Shown here one piece after another: positions 33,761-36,135 of a stretch of 36,135 nt of DNA. A program made the translations under genes and the position numbers. This DNA comes from Kiritimatiellia bacterium (GTDB taxonomy: Bacteria > Verrucomicrobiota > Kiritimatiellia > RFP12 > UBA1067): NCBI GenBank assembly GCA_024405255.1, contig JAKSOY010000015.1, positions 1 through 36,135 of the forward strand. Direction: 5' to 3'. How positions within the stretch are numbered: position 1 is the first letter of the stretch; each line of letters opens with the position of its first letter. Below the pieces are notes generated by a model. It saw only the letters and a program-made list of their open reading frames with translations, made no database searches and had not been told where the DNA came from.

Positions 33761-35086
33761 TTACATGTCCTGGAGCGAAAGATCGTGAAAGGAGATCGCC
33801 CGCGATTTCAGTTCCGGATTCTTGGCGAAAAACGCCGCCGATTTCATTCTAAGATCATCGAGATCCAACCGGTCAGCATCATGCTTGACCTCATAGAAAT
33901 CCAAAGTGTCATTCGCTTCGTCTTCACCAACAAGATCGATTTCGTTCTCGCCTTTGCGATCCCACCATCCGCCGAGACGCGTATAGCGCCCTTCACCGAT
34001 GAATTTCCATTGAAAATAGCGTTCGAGGGCCACACCGGAAAAGACCTCGAAATCACGCTCGGCAATTTCACGCATTCTGTCGCGCCGTCCCAGCTCCAGA
34101 AGATATTCAGACTTGAAAATGAATCGGAACCAAAATCTGAAGAAACAATCGTCTATCTGATAATGGCAATTCTTCGCAACCGTCCGCTCGAAAAGAGGTT
34201 GTTTTTTAGAAACCAGCCCATAGTCCTTCTCAAGTTTTGACAGATACCCGCCCACCTCGATGCCCAACAAGTTCTTGAGTTCGGCCGATGTCGTTTTCCC
34301 CGTGGCGATGGCCGCCATAATCGTAAAATACGTTCCATAATCAGGTCCAAATTCATCGGCAAGAACCGTACGCCCCTCGTCAATGTAAGCCGATGTCGGA
34401 GAAAAGACGAGGTCCAGCATCTCGTTCCGTGTAAACGCCCGTCGCGACATCATCAAATCGACATATCGCGCCACCCCGCCACTCACCGTCCAAAGCGCAA
34501 GCAGATCGTCGGGCGTATAATTCGGGTGGAAATGGCCGAATATCTCTTTAAGGAGAGGAACACTAAACGGCTGCAATTCCAACTTTGCAGTATTCCGGCC
34601 ATAGAGCGGTTCCGAATCATTGAAGAATATCTTCTTCATCAAGCGATTGACGCTGCCGCAAACGACCAGATTGATCTTCGAACGTGACTGATATTTATCC
34701 CAGATGTGTTGCACATCCCCGAATATTCCCGGATTGGTGCGATCGAATTCTTGAAATTCATCCAAAACGAGCGTGAACGGCCGACGAAGCGACTCCCGCA
34801 TCAATTCTTCAAACAACTCGCCGAATCGTCGGCAGGTTCCGTGAATGCCCAGCCCCAAGACGGATTCAGCCTCCCGCTGCATTTGATCGCAAAGTGTAAT
34901 CTCCGGCTGTCGGGTCACGGGAAGATTCAGATACGGAGTTTGAGAATCATCAAATGCCTGACGCAGAAGAGCCGTCTTCCCGACCCTCCGACGTCCCGTC
35001 AGAATGGTGAACTGCGCATTTTCGCATGAAAATTCACGCAATTTACGCAATTCAACTATTTCTTTCTCTCGTCCAAAGAATTTCAT
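33761..35086 (-). CDS. Archaeal-type AAA ATPase with C-terminal DUF234 nuclease-like domain
   Basis: A protein of 441 aa. It starts MKFFGREKEI, with Walker A GRRRVGKTALL near 31-41, Walker B LVLDEFQEFD, and sensor LVVCGSVNRLM. A winged-helix region (YLSKLEKDYGLVSKKQPLF) precedes a DUF234 domain whose ENEIDLVGEDE...FYEVKHD has the PD-(D/E)XK order of acidic and Lys residues. The family is widespread in archaea and anaerobes and often autoregulated; its cellular role is not settled. A triple GTTAAC array lies between its promoter and start. No partner gene is visible. Confidence 0.87.
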   Translation of the reverse strand: MKFFGREKEIVELRKLREFSCENAQFTILTGRRRVGKTALLRQAFDDSQTPYLNLPVTRQPEITLCDQMQREAESVLGLGIHGTCRRFGELFEELMRESLRRPFTLVLDEFQEFDRTNPGIFGDVQHIWDKYQSRSKINLVVCGSVNRLMKKIFFNDSEPLYGRNTAKLELQPFSVPLLKEIFGHFHPNYTPDDLLALWTVSGGVARYVDLMMSRRAFTRNEMLDLVFSPTSAYIDEGRTVLADEFGPDYGTYFTIMAAIATGKTTSAELKNLLGIEVGGYLSKLEKDYGLVSKKQPLFERTVAKNCHYQIDDCFFRFWFRFIFKSEYLLELGRRDRMREIAERDFEVFSGVALERYFQWKFIGEGRYTRLGGWWDRKGENEIDLVGEDEANDTLDFYEVKHDADRLDLDDLRMKSAAFFAKNPELKSRAISFHDLSLQDM

Positions 35087-35119
35087 CCCATCGACTCCTC
35101 GTCATTCCAAAACAATCGT

Positions 35120-35156
35120 TTCGTTAACAGCCATTTCGTTAACAACGGTTAACGAA
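35120..35156. promoter_or_regulatory. Operator-like GTTAAC array ahead of the DUF234 ATPase
   Basis: The 9-mer TTCGTTAAC occurs at 35120-35128 and 35135-35143 (15 bp apart), and its perfect inverse GTTAACGAA at 35148-35156. The second and third form a 9+9 inverted repeat with a 4-bp centre. The array lies between the -10 box and the start codon, in the position of a repressor site. Confidence 0.6.
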
Positions 35157-35164
35157 CACGAATG

Positions 35165-35194
35165 AGTGTAACATATTCCTTCACTCGTCGTCAA
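35165..35194 (-). promoter_or_regulatory. Promoter of the DUF234 ATPase
   Basis: On the minus strand, TTGACG (35189-35194) is followed after 18 nt by TACACT (35165-35170). It leaves a leader of about 70 nt that holds the GTTAAC array. Confidence 0.55.
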
Positions 35195-35239
35195 GTCCAT
35201 AAAATTACCGATTGCACGATTATTTGACAACAGGGGATT

Positions 35240-35460
35240 GGTCACGGCTTCTTCGGCTGAACAACCGAGCGCGCGGGGCGGTGTGGTTTGTACTCAGACG
35301 GCATCCAACGCGTCGTGATGCTGTAGGCTCCGAGCTTGCGACAGGTGGCGTACCCTTGTTCAGCAATGTCCAATTGTACACATAGCGCATTCCTGGACAG
35401 CACGCGCGCATCCGCGCGTAGGCATCATCCTTTGGGACTTCTGGGGTAGACACAAGCCAC
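35240..35460 (-). pseudogene. Possible decayed coding remnant in a gene-poor gap
   Basis: The 35195-35494 stretch has no intact gene that I can support. On the minus strand, one frame reads coding-like through AYARMRACCPGMRYVYNWTLL, and a different frame continues coding-like from about GYATCRKLGAYSITTRWMPSEY to a stop near 35240, as if a frameshift separated two parts of one ORF. No family was recognised and no start is convincing. A chance alignment of frames is equally possible. Confidence 0.2.
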
Positions 35461-35470
35461 GCGCCACAGC

Positions 35471-35494
35471 ATTTTCAATTTTCAATTCTCAATT
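35471..35494. repeat. Short TTTTCAATT-type direct repeat
   Basis: Three imperfect copies of a TTCAATT/CTCAATT 7-mer lie directly after the stop of the PD-(D/E)XK gene at the right edge. It is a low-complexity AT-rich tail without a clear role. Confidence 0.5.
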
Positions 35495-36135
35495 CTACAT
35501 TTGAACGAACGCAGGCTCGTCGATGTTGCGCTTCGCCGTGCGGAAGTTGATACCCACGAGCGTCACGGGGCGCTTGTCACCCTTATATTGGTCGGCGTAG
35601 CCCTTCTCGCGGATCTGGCGGATCGCCGCCTTCGTGGACTTGTTGAACTTGAACTCGAACACCCACACGAACTGCGGCGTCTCGATGATCGCGTCGGCGT
35701 AGCCGAAAGCGGAACCTTCTTCAGCGAAGACCTTCGCGCCAAGCATTTCCATAAAAAGCCGGAAGTGACGCTTCACGTCCGCCTCGCAACGGATGCGCCA
35801 TTCAGGCGGAATCTTCGCGTAGATACGATAGAGCGACTCGCCGACGAGTCCGCGCAAATTCCCCGCCGCGACCTGGCGCTTCGCCACATCCACCAGCGCG
35901 TCGAACTCGGTCGCGGGAATTTTGACGATGTTGTTGAACCAGCCCGCGCGGATCGCCCCGCGCACCTCGTGGTTCGGCGCGCCGAGAATCAATTTCGGGT
36001 TGCCGATTTCGTCCACCTCGGTCTCGCTGAGGCCCTTGATTGTGAGATACCCGCTCTGGTACATGAGCGACTTCGCGGGCAGCTCCGTCGCCTCGCAGAG
36101 GTCGAGTTCGTCCTCCGTCGCCGTGCAGCCCTCGA
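35495..36135 (-). CDS. AAA ATPase-like / DUF1703 PD-(D/E)XK protein, C-terminal part
   Basis: The frame is open from the window edge to TAG 35495-35497; the visible C-terminal 212 residues include SLMYQSGYLTIKG and then the DUF1703 nuclease-like domain: GSAFGYADAIIE, FVWVFEFKFN (Asp ... Glu-x-Lys), a Lys-rich helix and VTLVGINFRTAKRNID near the end. Full-length relatives have an N-terminal ATPase-like domain with WDxGxYG-type signatures, which would lie beyond the window. The PD-(D/E)XK acidic and Lys residues look intact. The biological role of this abundant gut-bacterial family is unknown. The 5' part is missing only because the window ends. Confidence 0.85.
   Translation of the reverse strand, partial: EGCTATEDELDLCEATELPAKSLMYQSGYLTIKGLSETEVDEIGNPKLILGAPNHEVRGAIRAGWFNNIVKIPATEFDALVDVAKRQVAAGNLRGLVGESLYRIYAKIPPEWRIRCEADVKRHFRLFMEMLGAKVFAEEGSAFGYADAIIETPQFVWVFEFKFNKSTKAAIRQIREKGYADQYKGDKRPVTLVGINFRTAKRNIDEPAFVQM

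Noticed and set aside
35340..35420. TnpB/IS605-like N-terminus suggested by a RYVYNW string
   Set aside because: Only a short chance-like match. No downstream TnpB domains, no zinc-finger motif and no transposon ends.
1..36135. CRISPR array, tRNA, rRNA or tmRNA
   Set aside because: No regularly spaced repeats, no T-loop-type cloverleaf and no conserved rRNA, tmRNA or RNase P segments were seen on reading. This is a visual negative and not a tool search.

Overview
The window looks like a chromosomal segment of a host- or sediment-associated bacterium of the PVC superphylum, most like Kiritimatiellota or Lentisphaerota. This is inference: it has dense exported carbohydrate-active enzymes (GH92, CE15, GH106), a Tat-signal Gfo/Idh/MocA oxidoreductase of the type common in PVC bacteria, high-GC core genes, and several families of accessory ATPases. 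Nearly all core genes lie on the minus strand. No rRNA, tRNA, CRISPR array, IS element or phage gene was recognised.

Region 1 (1-8040) is accessory and defence-like. On the minus strand, a four-gene overlapping operon runs from about 5743 to 1747: RloA/AbiLi ATPase, RloB/AbiLii TOPRIM-like protein, then a second RecF/OLD-like ATPase and a second small TOPRIM-like protein. It is followed by a separately promoted N6-adenine DNA methyltransferase with a fused half specificity domain, which runs off the left edge. Next come a 5'-truncated DUF1848 gene and, divergently, an AAA_14/DUF4143 ATPase preceded by nested palindromes and a promoter that touches its start codon.

Region 2 (8100-24140) is core and catabolic. 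A plus-strand coiled-coil protein converges on a long minus-strand gene train (21750 to 9291): a Tat/lipoprotein with two class I glutamine-amidotransferase-like (BPL_N) units, an M3 metallopeptidase, a pyridoxal/pyridoxamine kinase, a CE15 glucuronoyl esterase, a GH92 mannosidase, a single-unit BPL_N lipoprotein and MutS. Upstream lies a further two-unit BPL_N lipoprotein with its own promoter. In all, five BPL_N units with intact Cys-His-Glu residues sit within 12.5 kb.

Region 3 (24240-27880) has a lower GC content and is on the plus strand. It holds a GNAT toxin/antitoxin-like module with an extra 53-aa ORF, a 128-nt nest of colinear inverted repeats, a dgkA-eptA pair (phosphoethanolamine transfer to the envelope plus recycling of the diacylglycerol by-product), and a 39-aa single-helix membrane ORF whose stop codon shares CTAG with the convergent ispA-like gene.

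Region 4 (27875-33720), minus strand, is a Gfo/Idh/MocA - GH106 - polyprenyl synthase operon. Region 5 (33761-36135) holds an AAA/DUF234 ATPase with a GTTAAC operator array, a 400-nt gene-poor gap, and the C-terminal part of a DUF1703-type PD-(D/E)XK protein at the right edge.
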